A program made the translations under genes and the position numbers. Below, in pieces: positions 7,767 through 17,124 of a DNA stretch of 64,000 nucleotides; position 1 is the first letter of the stretch, and the number at the start of each line of letters is the position of its first letter. The notes under the pieces are model-generated. The model searched no databases, was not told the origin of the DNA, and was given only the letters and a program-made list of their open reading frames with translations. The stretch comes from Brevundimonas sp. (GTDB taxonomy: Bacteria; Pseudomonadota; Alphaproteobacteria; Caulobacterales; Caulobacteraceae), in the NCBI RefSeq assembly GCF_019636155.1, contig NZ_JAHBYB010000004.1, forward strand, positions 62,001-126,000, read 5' to 3'.

Positions 7767-9653
7767 GTGCGCTTTGATGACCGCTATATCGAGGAACTGA
7801 AGGCTCGCCTTCGCCCGTCCGACGTGATCGGGCGGTCGGTGAAGCTCAAGCGACAGGGGCGGGAATATGTGGGCCTGAGCCCCTTCACCAAGGAAAAGTC
7901 GCCCAGCTTCTTCGTCAATGACGACAAGGGCTTCTTCCACGACTTCAGCTCGGGCAAGCACGGCGACATCATCAGCTTCCTGCAGGAGACCGAGCGGCTG
8001 AGCTTCGTCGAGGCGGTGACGCGGCTGGCGACCGAGGCGGGCATGGCCCTGCCTGCCGAGGACCCGCTGGCGGCCGAGCGCGAGGAGAGGCGCAAGGGGC
8101 TGTCGGACTGGATGGACCTGGCCCAGAAATGGTTCGCGGCCAATCTGCGCCGTCAGGTCGGCAAGGCGGCGCGCGAGTATCTGGAACGGCGCGGCCTGCC
8201 GGAAGACCAGTGGGAGCGTTTCGGCCTGGGCTATGCGCCCAATGACCGCGAGGGGTTGAAGGCCGCCCTGGTCCAGCGTGGGGCCAAGCCGGGCGATCTG
8301 GTGGAGGCGGGGCTGCTGATCCAGCCCGAAGGCGGCGGGGCGCCCTATGACCGCTTCCGCGACCGGCTGATGTTCCCGATCCTGGACGGGCGCGGGCGGC
8401 TGGTCAGTTTTGGTGGCCGGGCCATGAATCCCGACGACCGGGCGAAGTATCTGAACGGGCCCGAAAGCCCGCTGTTTCACAAGGGAGCGACCCTATACGG
8501 CCTGCCCGAGGCGCGGCGCATCCTGGGGGCGGAATCCCGCTCGGACCAGTCGGTCGTGGTGGTCGAGGGCTATATGGATGTCATCGCCTGCCAGCGCGCG
8601 GGCGTGCCGGCCGTGGCGCCGATGGGCACCGCCCTGACGGAAGAACAGATGGCCCTGCTGTGGCGAATCTCTTCCGAGCCGGTGCTGTGTTTCGACGGCG
8701 ACGCGGCGGGTCAAAGAGCTGCTACTCGCGCGATCGAGCGCGCTTTGCCACTGCTTAAACCCGATCGGTCATTCCGGTTCGCTAGATTGAGTGGCGGAAA
8801 GGATCCAGACGACATTCTGCGCGAACAAGGGGCCGGGGCGCTGAGGGAGCAGTTGTCGGCCACAAACGCTTTGGCCGAAGTCCTCTTCCGCATCGAAAGA
8901 GAGGCCATTGGTACGCTCGACACGCCAGAGCGAAGAGCGCTTTTGAAGGCTAGGTTGCGTAAAGCCGCCGCTGCCATAGCAGATGGTGATCTTAGCCAAG
9001 CGTACCGACAGTACCTTCTTGATGCCTATGATGCGATCTGGGCAAGCGGCAAATCGATGTCGCCGAGCGCGGCCGGTCGCGCGCTGGCGCGCAAGCGCTG
9101 GGATGATTATCGCCAGAAGAAAATAGAAGGGGCGACCTCCGAGGGTAAAGCCGCTCGCCAGCGGTGGTCCGACGCACCCAAACCGCTGGCGGCAGCCGTG
9201 GCGGAGGGGCTCCTTCGGTATCCGGAGATCATTCAGGAAAAGATGGAGACTTTAACCAACCAAGGGCTTGGCGATGAAGGACTCCGCGCGCTCGGCGCCG
9301 ATATCATTCGTGTTTCATTTGACATCCCTGATGCCGACGAGGGCGTGATGCGAAACCGCCTGCACGCCTTGGGCCACGGGGCAACTCTGCACCAACTTGC
9401 TCAAGTAGCGCCAAGAGCTAGTGCACCTTTTCTGGCGGGACATGATCGAGCGGCAGACCGCGAACAATTGATCGTTGCGCTCGAAGTGCTGGTGAAAATT
9501 CTCACGCTCAATCGAGCACTGGACGAAATGAAGGACGAGCAATCTTTCGATTTTCCGGCTTTTTCTCAGCTGAAATCGGAGCGTGATGCGCTGGTTCGTC
9601 ATTTGGGGAGTGGCAGTATCTGGAGCGAGGCGGCGAGCTCTGGCCTCCATTGA
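7767..9653 (+). CDS. dnaG: DNA primase, chimeric and without zinc-ribbon cysteines
   Basis: Makes RNA primers at the replication fork together with DnaB. The N-terminal region keeps the shape of the CHC2 zinc ribbon (LSPFTKEKSPSFFV, GFFHDFSSGKHGD), but the Cys and His ligands are replaced by Ser, Thr and Asp. The TOPRIM core is complete (VVEGYMDV, then FDGDAAG). From about base 8712, just after the DGDAAG codons, base and codon use change sharply: much lower G+C, with AGA, TTG and GCT codons, up to the stop at 9651-9653. The C-terminal helicase-binding part ends in LKSERDAL...SGSIWSE. A second, GC-rich copy of this same 3' end follows immediately (9650-9976). The likely history is replacement of the 3' half by a divergent dnaG. 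Length (628) is normal and rpoD follows, as in the usual dnaG-rpoD unit. Confidence 0.95.
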   Translation: MRFDDRYIEELKARLRPSDVIGRSVKLKRQGREYVGLSPFTKEKSPSFFVNDDKGFFHDFSSGKHGDIISFLQETERLSFVEAVTRLATEAGMALPAEDPLAAEREERRKGLSDWMDLAQKWFAANLRRQVGKAAREYLERRGLPEDQWERFGLGYAPNDREGLKAALVQRGAKPGDLVEAGLLIQPEGGGAPYDRFRDRLMFPILDGRGRLVSFGGRAMNPDDRAKYLNGPESPLFHKGATLYGLPEARRILGAESRSDQSVVVVEGYMDVIACQRAGVPAVAPMGTALTEEQMALLWRISSEPVLCFDGDAAGQRAATRAIERALPLLKPDRSFRFARLSGGKDPDDILREQGAGALREQLSATNALAEVLFRIEREAIGTLDTPERRALLKARLRKAAAAIADGDLSQAYRQYLLDAYDAIWASGKSMSPSAAGRALARKRWDDYRQKKIEGATSEGKAARQRWSDAPKPLAAAVAEGLLRYPEIIQEKMETLTNQGLGDEGLRALGADIIRVSFDIPDADEGVMRNRLHALGHGATLHQLAQVAPRASAPFLAGHDRAADREQLIVALEVLVKILTLNRALDEMKDEQSFDFPAFSQLKSERDALVRHLGSGSIWSEAASSGLH

Positions 9654-9976
9654 CGGCCTATGACCTTGACAGCGCGGCCCTGCGTCGCCATCTGGCGCGA
9701 TCGGGTCACGATGCCTTGATGCGCGAGGTCGAGAAGGCGGCGGCAAAGTCCGGCGCGCCATTCCTGGCTGCAGACAAGCCCCTCGGCGAGGCGAGGATCC
9801 GATGGTCGCAGGCGTTCGACGCTCTGACCCGCATCGCGGCGTTGGAGGACGCCTTGGCTTCGGCGCGCGATACGCCGGGGCAGGACGAGACGTTCCGTCG
9901 GCTGAAGGCCGAACGGGACGCGCTTCGCCGTGCGATCAGGTCCGGAACCCTATGGGAAGAGTCAACGGGGTCGTAA
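9650..9976 (+). pseudogene. Left-over native 3' end of dnaG
   Basis: Open frame of 108 codons starting at a TTG that overlaps the dnaG stop codon. Its product aligns along its whole length with the last 108 residues of the upstream DnaG: SGAPFLA against ASAPFLA, LKAERDALRR against LKSERDALVR, SGTLWEE against SGSIWSE. It has the high G+C and codon use of the rest of the window, unlike the dnaG 3' half before it. It is therefore best read as the original dnaG end, cut off when foreign sequence was recombined in. It might still be translated as a free DnaB-binding domain by coupling from dnaG, but no ribosome site of its own is evident. Confidence 0.75.
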
Positions 9977-10034
9977 CCTTCGGCCGCGAAACACGTTGCC
10001 ATTGAAGCGGGGACGCCCGCTGGAGACTGATTGA

Positions 10035-11978
<1,944 letters not shown>

Positions 11979-11985
11979 TACGGAA

Positions 11986-12012
11986 GGGCGGCTCCTGCGA
12001 GCCGCCCTTTTT
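11986..12012 (+). terminator. Rho-independent terminator of rpoD
   Basis: Stem GGGCGGCT (11986-11993) / AGCCGCCC (12000-12007), 6-base loop, then TTTTT. It begins 8 bases after the rpoD stop and lies between convergent genes. Confidence 0.85.
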
Positions 12013-12013
12013 C

Positions 12014-12364
12014 TTACTTGCCTTCGAAGATCGGGGCGAAGCCGCCCCACATCATGCGCTTTCCGTCGAAGGGCATGTCCATGTCGGCGAAGTCCGGGTC
12101 ATCCTGCATCTTGGCCCAGCAGGCGTCGGCGGTGGCGCGGTCCGGCCATTTCAGCCAGGAGAAGACCACCGCCTCTCCCTCTTCCAGCTTCACCGCCAGG
12201 TCGAAACCGGTGACCTTGCCGGGGGGAATGTCCTCGCCCCAGGTCTCGATCTGTTCGAGGCAGCCGTATTTCTGGAAGGCGGGCCAGGATTTGCGCGCGG
12301 ACTCGATATAGCGGTCCTTGTCCGCGATCTTCACGGGGGTCAGGAAGCCGGTGACATAGCTCAT
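12014..12364 (-). CDS. DUF1428 family protein
   Basis: A 116-residue protein of the DUF1428 (YbaA-like) family, a ferredoxin-like alpha/beta-barrel fold with no assigned reaction. It shows the family features near the start (SYVTGFLTPV), the IPPGKVTGFDLAVKLEEGEAVVFSW core and the end MPFDGKRMMWGGFAPI. ATG 12364 has AAGGAG 8 bases upstream; the longer open frame beyond it is a shadow. It follows the VOC-type gene (12430-12921) by 65 bases on the same strand and probably shares its transcript and the control of the divergent HxlR regulator. Confidence 0.85.
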   Translation of the reverse strand: MSYVTGFLTPVKIADKDRYIESARKSWPAFQKYGCLEQIETWGEDIPPGKVTGFDLAVKLEEGEAVVFSWLKWPDRATADACWAKMQDDPDFADMDMPFDGKRMMWGGFAPIFEGK

Positions 12365-12429
12365 GGGAAGTCTCCTTCGAAGGATCCTCAGGATGAGGCC
12401 GGGGCAGGGGGCGGTCTTGTAGGAAGGCG

Positions 12430-12921
12430 TCAGCCGGCCGCGTCGGCGGCGGCCTCCAGCGCGGCGATGTCGATCTTCTTCATGGTCATCATGGCCTCGA
12501 ACGCCGCCTTGGCGCGGGCGGGGTTCGGGTCGCTGTGGAAGGCCATCAACCGTTTGGGCGTGATCTGCCAGCTGACGCCCCAGCGGTCCTTGCACCAGCC
12601 GCACTGGCTCTCCTGGCCGCCATTGCCGACAATGGCGTTCCACAGACGGTCGGTCTCGGCTTGGTCCTCGGTGAAGATCATGAAGGAGACGGCCTCGGAC
12701 TGAGGAAAGATCGGGCCGCCGTTCAGGCCCAGGAAGGACCGGCCGGCCAGGGTGAACTCGACCATCAGCTCGGCCCCGGCGGGGGCGGAAGGGTTGTCGG
12801 CCGGGCTGGCGTGAACGGCGTCGACACGGCTGTCGGGCAGGTCGAGCGAGACATAGAATTCGGCGGCTTCGCGCGCCTGGCCCAGATCGTACCAGATGCA
12901 GGGGGTGATCTTGTCGGCCAT
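12430..12921 (-). CDS. PhnB-like VOC-fold protein (3-demethylubiquinone-9 methyltransferase-like domain)
   Basis: A 163-residue member of the glyoxalase/bleomycin-resistance fold in the PhnB-like subgroup; despite the domain name these proteins are not methyltransferases. Diagnostic stretches are ITPCIWYDLGQAREAAEFYV at the start, FLGLNGGPIF, and GGQESQCGWCKDRWGVSWQ, followed by the ITPKRLM tail with a helical end. ATG 12921 has GAAGGAGA upstream. It is divergent from an HxlR regulator 94 bases away, a common pairing for VOC genes answering reactive or electrophilic compounds. It probably leads an operon with the DUF1428 gene. The substrate is unknown. Confidence 0.85.
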   Translation of the reverse strand: MADKITPCIWYDLGQAREAAEFYVSLDLPDSRVDAVHASPADNPSAPAGAELMVEFTLAGRSFLGLNGGPIFPQSEAVSFMIFTEDQAETDRLWNAIVGNGGQESQCGWCKDRWGVSWQITPKRLMAFHSDPNPARAKAAFEAMMTMKKIDIAALEAAADAAG

Positions 12922-13005
12922 CGACGATCTCCTTCGCTGAGAAACCCGGACGCGCGAAAGGGCGGCGGGTTCCCTGTGTTGAAAGGAATGAGCCATATGG
13001 TTATA

Positions 13006-13036
13006 TTAGTCAACTATGAAGTTAGAAAAAGTAACT
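13006..13036. promoter_or_regulatory. Possible HxlR operator in an AT-rich divergent promoter
   Basis: TAGT-CA-ACTA (13006-13015) and AGTTA-N7-TAACT (13020-13036) are two short dyads around the start codon of the HxlR gene, in the only AT-rich patch nearby. Position fits autorepression and control of the divergent VOC gene. Confidence 0.35.
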
Positions 13037-13702
13037 GATGGTCGGCGACGCTATCACGACGCCTGCGGCACCGCCCTGGCGCTGGATATTCTGGGCGAGC
13101 GCTGGGCCATGCTGGTGGTGCGGGAACTGATGCTGGGGCCGCGGCGGTTCGGCGATCTCCGGGCGGGCCTGCCCGGGGTCAGCGCCAATGTCCTGACCCA
13201 GAGGCTGGAGGGCCTGGAAGCCGCCGGGGTCGTGATCCGACGCCGCCTGCCGCCGCCGGCGTCGGTCCAGGTCTATGAACTGAGCCCCTGGGGCTATGAG
13301 GCCGAGGACATTTTGAAGGTCATGGGCCGATGGGCCGCCCGGTCGCCCGACCATGATCCGACCCTGCCGCTGAGCCCCGTGTCCCTGATGCTGTCCTTCC
13401 GGACCATGTTCCAGCCGAAGAAGGCGGGATACGGCTGGATGTCCCTGGGCTTCCGCTTCGGCGACGAGACCTTCGTCGTCCAGCTGGCGGCGGGCGTCCT
13501 GACGGCGGAAAGGGGCGCGCCTGACGGGGTGGACGCCCTGATCACCGGCCCGGTCGAGGCGGTGGCGGCGGTGGTCTATGGCGATCCGGCGACGGTCGAG
13601 GCGCGCATTGACGAGAGCCTGACGGTCGAGGGGGACCGCAACGCCCTGGTGCGTTTCAGCCGCTGGTTCGAGTTGCCGCCCAAGGCGGTCGCGACGGCGT
13701 GA
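13016..13702 (+). CDS. HxlR-type transcriptional regulator with C-terminal SCP2-like domain
   Basis: A winged-helix repressor or activator. The HxlR domain fills the first 100 residues: CGTALALDILGERWAMLVVRELMLGPRRF is the hallmark start, then VSANVLTQRLEGLEAAGVV for the recognition helix and wing. The remaining 120 residues resemble the sterol-carrier-like domain found fused to some HxlR proteins, so ligand sensing is possible. HxlR proteins often react to quinones or aldehydes through an N-terminal Cys; here a Cys sits at about residue 14 (DACGTAL). It is divergent from the VOC/DUF1428 pair, its likely target. Confidence 0.88.
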   Translation: MKLEKVTDGRRRYHDACGTALALDILGERWAMLVVRELMLGPRRFGDLRAGLPGVSANVLTQRLEGLEAAGVVIRRRLPPPASVQVYELSPWGYEAEDILKVMGRWAARSPDHDPTLPLSPVSLMLSFRTMFQPKKAGYGWMSLGFRFGDETFVVQLAAGVLTAERGAPDGVDALITGPVEAVAAVVYGDPATVEARIDESLTVEGDRNALVRFSRWFELPPKAVATA

Positions 13703-13745
13703 TCCGCCTCTTGCCTGATAGGGGCTCCAGGGGCAGGCTGGCGCC

Positions 13746-14066
13746 ATGACACAGCCCGCGCCCGGTGAACGCTTCGCCTCGTTCGAGGCCTTCTATCCGT
13801 TCTATATCCACGAGCATTCGAACCGGATCTGCCGGCGCATCCATGTGGTGGGGTCGGCCCTGGTGCTTGTCGCCCTGGGCGCCGCCATCGTGACGCGCAA
13901 CGCCTGGTGGCTGCTGGCCATGCCGGTCATCGGCTACGGCTTCGCCTGGGTCGGGCATTTCTTCTTCGAGAAGAACCGGCCGGCGACGTTCAAATATCCG
14001 CTTTGGAGCCTGATGGGCGACTGGCGGATGTTCTTCGAGACCGTGAGCGGGCGGCGGCGCTTCTGA
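13746..14066 (+). CDS. Mpo1-like / DUF962 small membrane protein
   Basis: A 106-residue protein of the DUF962 (Mpo1-like) family. The yeast member is an Fe(II)-dependent dioxygenase acting on 2-hydroxy fatty acids; bacterial members are not characterised. The family start SFEAFYPFYIHEHSN with conserved His is present. Two close hydrophobic segments follow (about residues 38-75), then VGHFFFEKNRPATFKYPLWSL, which holds the second conserved His and the family signature. It lies 43 bases after the HxlR gene on the same strand, with no obvious functional link. Confidence 0.85.
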   Translation: MTQPAPGERFASFEAFYPFYIHEHSNRICRRIHVVGSALVLVALGAAIVTRNAWWLLAMPVIGYGFAWVGHFFFEKNRPATFKYPLWSLMGDWRMFFETVSGRRRF

Positions 14067-14078
14067 CGCCGTGATCCG

Positions 14079-14684
14079 TTATCGGGCGCCGCTGACGGTC
14101 GCGGCGCGGGCCATCAGGGCGTTGGCGCTGGGCTGGTCGTCCCAGGACGGCGGGCAACCCTCGAAACGGCCGGCGTCCTGGACCGTCAGGGTGCGCGTGT
14201 TCCAGCGCATGGCCGGACGCATCGAGGCGCGGCCGTGGCCGGTATAGAGGTCGATCTTGGCGCCCTTGACCGCCCCGCCGGTGTCGGAGGCGTACCAGTA
14301 GCCGTCATGCAGAGAACCGTCCGGAAGCCGCATCCCCACCGTCTCGCGGATGAACAGGCGGGTGCGGCGCGGGATCAGGCGCGGATCGGTGGCCACGGTG
14401 CGCATGGCCACGGGGCGGCAGCCCAGGGAATCGTTCCCCGTCGCCCCGCCGCCGCCCGCGTGATAAAGGGTGGCGCGGGCGCGCCAATCGGGATCGGCGG
14501 CCATCAGGGCCTGCTGTTCGTCGGTCAGGTCGAGATCGGCCATTGAACCTTCCGCCGCGTCCGCCGTTTCCCCCACGACCGCCTCGGCCGCTACAGCGGC
14601 CTCATAGCTGATGGGCTCGCCGGCCATGCCGCCGAAGGCGAGCGACCAGACAAGGGCGATTGCGGCAGTCGTGCCGAGCATCAA
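14079..14684 (-). CDS. 3D domain protein (MltA-like double-psi barrel), secreted
   Basis: A 201-residue exported protein. The N-terminus is hydrophobic (TAAIALVWSLAFGG), followed by an Ala/Glu-rich low-complexity stretch. The C-terminal half is a 3D domain, named for three conserved Asp and shared with lytic transglycosylases of the MltA type. The signature pieces are VATDPRLIPRRTRLFI, ASDTGGAVKGAKIDLY and the end of the barrel VQDAG. A role in peptidoglycan turnover is likely by family; the catalytic domain of true MltA is otherwise absent. It stops 13 bases from the end of the convergent DUF962 gene. Confidence 0.8.
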   Translation of the reverse strand: MMLGTTAAIALVWSLAFGGMAGEPISYEAAVAAEAVVGETADAAEGSMADLDLTDEQQALMAADPDWRARATLYHAGGGGATGNDSLGCRPVAMRTVATDPRLIPRRTRLFIRETVGMRLPDGSLHDGYWYASDTGGAVKGAKIDLYTGHGRASMRPAMRWNTRTLTVQDAGRFEGCPPSWDDQPSANALMARAATVSGAR

Positions 14685-15104
14685 TTCGACTCAGGAAACA
14701 CCGGTCCCGACGCGCCGGCGGGGGGCTTGTGACGGGCGTCTGGGGCGAAAAAGTGTCAAACCCGCCCCGCTGCGACCAACTGTCCACAGATGCATGGGCG
14801 GGCCTGCGAGATCAGAATGAATGCAGGCTGTGCGCTACGGCTGTCCCAAGGGGATTGTTTCAGCTGTATTGGATGATGATCGTTTCCTTACTGCCATGGA
14901 TTGCTGTCTTGTTGCTCATGAAGTCAGCGATGCGGTGTCTGAATGACGAAGATTTCGGGGAAATGTTCGAGCCGTGATTATCGATTTCATTCCGATGAAT
15001 CCTTCGAGCGGCCGGTGCGGACAGGCGTGATGAAGACTTCACTGGACGGAGCGGCGGGGGCGGCCTAACCCGGTCGGGTCGTTCGTCGCACCGGAATCCG
15101 CCTC
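14685..15104. other. 420-bp intergenic stretch, one doubtful small membrane ORF
   Basis: This gap lies between the 3D-domain gene and the S1/P1 nuclease gene, and its second half is clearly less GC-rich than the surroundings. No RNA gene, terminator or clear promoter was recognised. The only coding hint is a 34-codon frame at 14873-14977 whose product is mostly one hydrophobic segment. Confidence 0.5.
14873..14977 (+). CDS. Possible small single-pass membrane protein
   Basis: From ATG 14873 the frame encodes 34 residues: a hydrophobic helix (MMIVSLLPWIAVLLLMKSA) and an acidic tail (NDEDFGEMFEP). This is the typical layout of bacterial small membrane proteins. An in-frame TTG at 14855 sits directly behind AAGGGG and is too close to use it; ATG 14873 is 19 bases from it. 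No homologue was recognised. The absence of a well-spaced ribosome site is the main argument against it. Confidence 0.25.
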   Translation: MMIVSLLPWIAVLLLMKSAMRCLNDEDFGEMFEP

Positions 15105-16127
15105 ATGAAGCGTCTCGCCCTGGCCGCCGTCGCCGTTCTCGCCCTTGCCGCGCCCGCAGCCCAGGTGGATGCCTGGGGCAGCACCGGCCACCGCCTGGTC
15201 GGCGTCGCCGCCATGCGCGGCCTTCCCGACGACCTGCCGGCCTTCCTGAGGACGCCGGGCGCGGCGGCCGACATCGGCGAACTGGCGCGGGAGCCGGACC
15301 GCTGGAAGGGCGGCGGCCAGCCGCATGATCGGGAGCGGGACACCGCCCATTTCGTCGATCTGGACGACGGCGGCCGGGTGATGAACGCCGGCGGCCCGGC
15401 GATCGACGCCCTGCCGAGACTGAAATCCGACTATGACGCCGCCCTGATCGCGGCGGGGTCCAGCGTCAACGACGCTGGCTATCTGCCCTACGCCATCATG
15501 GACGGTTGGCAGCAACTGGTGCGCGACTTCGCCTATATCCGTGTGCTGACCGCGGCCGAGGCGCGCGAGACCAATCTGGAACGTCGGGCCTGGTATCGGG
15601 TGGACCGCGAACGGCGCGAGGCCCTGACCCTGCGCGACATCGGGGTGTTGGGCCACTATGTCGGCGACGGCTCGCAGCCGCATCATACGACCATCCATTA
15701 CAACGGCTGGGACCGGAACACGCCGAACCCCGAAGGTTTCACCACCTCGCGCCAGACCCACGGCGATTTCGAGAACGCCTTCACCAGCCGGGTCGCGCGA
15801 CTGGACGCCGTCGAGGCGGCCATGCCCGCCTTCAGCGACCGCTCGGTCGAGATCAACGGCCGCATCGCCGCCTATCTCAGGACCACCCTGGCCGAGGTCC
15901 TGCCCTTCTACCGACTGGAGAAGGCCGGTGGTTTCCGCGACGTCGATCCGCGCGGCCGCGACTTCGTCAACGCCCGGATCGGGGCGGGGGCGGCGGAGCT
16001 GCGCGACCTGATCGTCCTGGCCTGGCGCGCCTCGGCGACCGCCTCGATCGGCTGGCCGGCGGTCAAGGTGGCCGAGGTCGAGGCCGGAACCGTCGATCCC
16101 TGGGGCGCCATGGTGGGCGAGGACTGA
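15105..16127 (+). CDS. S1/P1-type zinc nuclease, secreted
   Basis: A member of the S1/P1 nuclease - phospholipase C fold, in which three zinc ions are held by Trp-1, His and Asp of the mature protein. The signal peptide (residues 1-23) ends just before AWGSTGHRLVG, so the mature chain would begin at or one residue before the zinc-binding Trp, as the family requires. Further ligands are seen in RDTAHFVDL, in GHYVGDGSQPHH (HxxxD and His) and in HGDFENAF. Substrate could be single-stranded nucleic acid or a phosphoester; these cannot be separated from sequence. 340 residues. The trmJ start lies 7 bases after the stop, so the two are probably co-transcribed. Confidence 0.85.
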   Translation: MKRLALAAVAVLALAAPAAQVDAWGSTGHRLVGVAAMRGLPDDLPAFLRTPGAAADIGELAREPDRWKGGGQPHDRERDTAHFVDLDDGGRVMNAGGPAIDALPRLKSDYDAALIAAGSSVNDAGYLPYAIMDGWQQLVRDFAYIRVLTAAEARETNLERRAWYRVDRERREALTLRDIGVLGHYVGDGSQPHHTTIHYNGWDRNTPNPEGFTTSRQTHGDFENAFTSRVARLDAVEAAMPAFSDRSVEINGRIAAYLRTTLAEVLPFYRLEKAGGFRDVDPRGRDFVNARIGAGAAELRDLIVLAWRASATASIGWPAVKVAEVEAGTVDPWGAMVGED

Positions 16128-16133
16128 GGCCCG

Positions 16134-16919
16134 GTGGCCGAGCCTTCGCCCCCCGCGGTCATCCTCGACCGCTCGCAGCTGGCGGACAATATCGGCGCGG
16201 TGGCGCGGGTGATGGCCAATTTCGGCCTGTCGGACCTGAGGCTGGTCAACCCGCGCGACGGCTGGCCCCAGGACCGCGCCTGGGCCACGGCCTCGGGCGC
16301 CGACTGGGTGCTGGAGGGGGTGCGGGTCTTCGACACGGTGGCCGAGGCCATCGCCGACCTGAACACCGTCTATTCGACCACGGCGCGCCCGCGCGAGACC
16401 CGCCTGCCGGTGCGGACCCCGCGCGAGACGGCGCGCATCCTGTGGGACGACACGGCCTCGGGCCTGAAGGCCGGCCTGCTGTTCGGGGGCGAGCGGGCAG
16501 GGCTGGAGACCACGGACATCGCGCTGACGGCCGGGATCACCACCATACCGATCGATCCGCGCCACCATTCGCTGAACCTGGCCCAGGCGGTGGCGATCAA
16601 CGCCTATGAATGGCGCACCCTGGTGCTGGACGCCCCGCCGCCGCGCTTCCGCGAGGGCGACCCGCCGGCGTCCAACGCCCTGCTGGTAGGGATGTACGAG
16701 CATCTGGAGACGGAGCTGGAGGCCGGCGGCTTCTTCCATCCGCCCGAGAAGAAGCGGTCGATGAGCCAGAACCTGCGCGTCATGCTGGGCCGCGCCGCCT
16801 TCACCGAGCAGGAGGTGGCGACCTTCCGCGGCGTGATCCACGCCCTGGCCAAGGGACGGGGCCGGGTGCTGGCCCGACTGGCGGCCCAGCGACGTCAGGA
16901 CGCGGACGACGAGGCTTGA
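16134..16919 (+). CDS. trmJ: tRNA (cytidine/uridine-2'-O-)-methyltransferase TrmJ
   Basis: SPOUT-class methyltransferase that should modify the ribose of nucleotide 32 in tRNAs. The SpoU fold is plain: the start PAVILDRSQLADNIGAVAR with its NIG motif, then VNPRDGWPQ, GLLFGGERAGLE for motif 2 and the knot with HHSLNLAQAVAINAYEW for motif 3. The C-terminal helical extension with EKKRSMSQNLRVMLGRA distinguishes TrmJ from other SpoU proteins. The start is a GTG 7 bases after the nuclease stop; length (261) is normal. Confidence 0.92.
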   Translation: MAEPSPPAVILDRSQLADNIGAVARVMANFGLSDLRLVNPRDGWPQDRAWATASGADWVLEGVRVFDTVAEAIADLNTVYSTTARPRETRLPVRTPRETARILWDDTASGLKAGLLFGGERAGLETTDIALTAGITTIPIDPRHHSLNLAQAVAINAYEWRTLVLDAPPPRFREGDPPASNALLVGMYEHLETELEAGGFFHPPEKKRSMSQNLRVMLGRAAFTEQEVATFRGVIHALAKGRGRVLARLAAQRRQDADDEA

Positions 16920-16944
16920 TCCGAACGGCCGCAGCCGATAGACG

Positions 16945-17075
16945 CCCCGCCGTTGGGGAGTAGCTTCCGGCGCCGATCAGGCCGGGACCGCGTCAACACA
17001 CTCGCGACCCTCGGGTCCGTGGCGCGGCCAGCGGAGATTTCCGCCTAGCGAGACCAGCGTGCTTTGCGCCCCTAA
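16945..17075 (+). ncRNA. yybP-ykoY manganese riboswitch upstream of mntP
   Basis: The leader of mntP contains the conserved yybP-ykoY pieces in order: GTTGGGGAGTAGC (16952-16964), GTCAACACACTCGC (16992-17005) and GCGAGACCAGCGTGC (17048-17062). P1 can form between CGTTGG and CCAGCG. The Mn2+-binding loops lie between these pieces. After the aptamer, GCGCC...GGCGC enclosing CCCC...GGGG (about 17066-17096) could be the expression platform just before the start codon. In this class, manganese binding turns on expression of exporters such as MntP. Confidence 0.85.
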
Positions 17076-17124
17076 CCGGCTGGGGTGTGAAGGCGCTGTC
17101 TCATGCGTCCGGCGGATTGACCCC

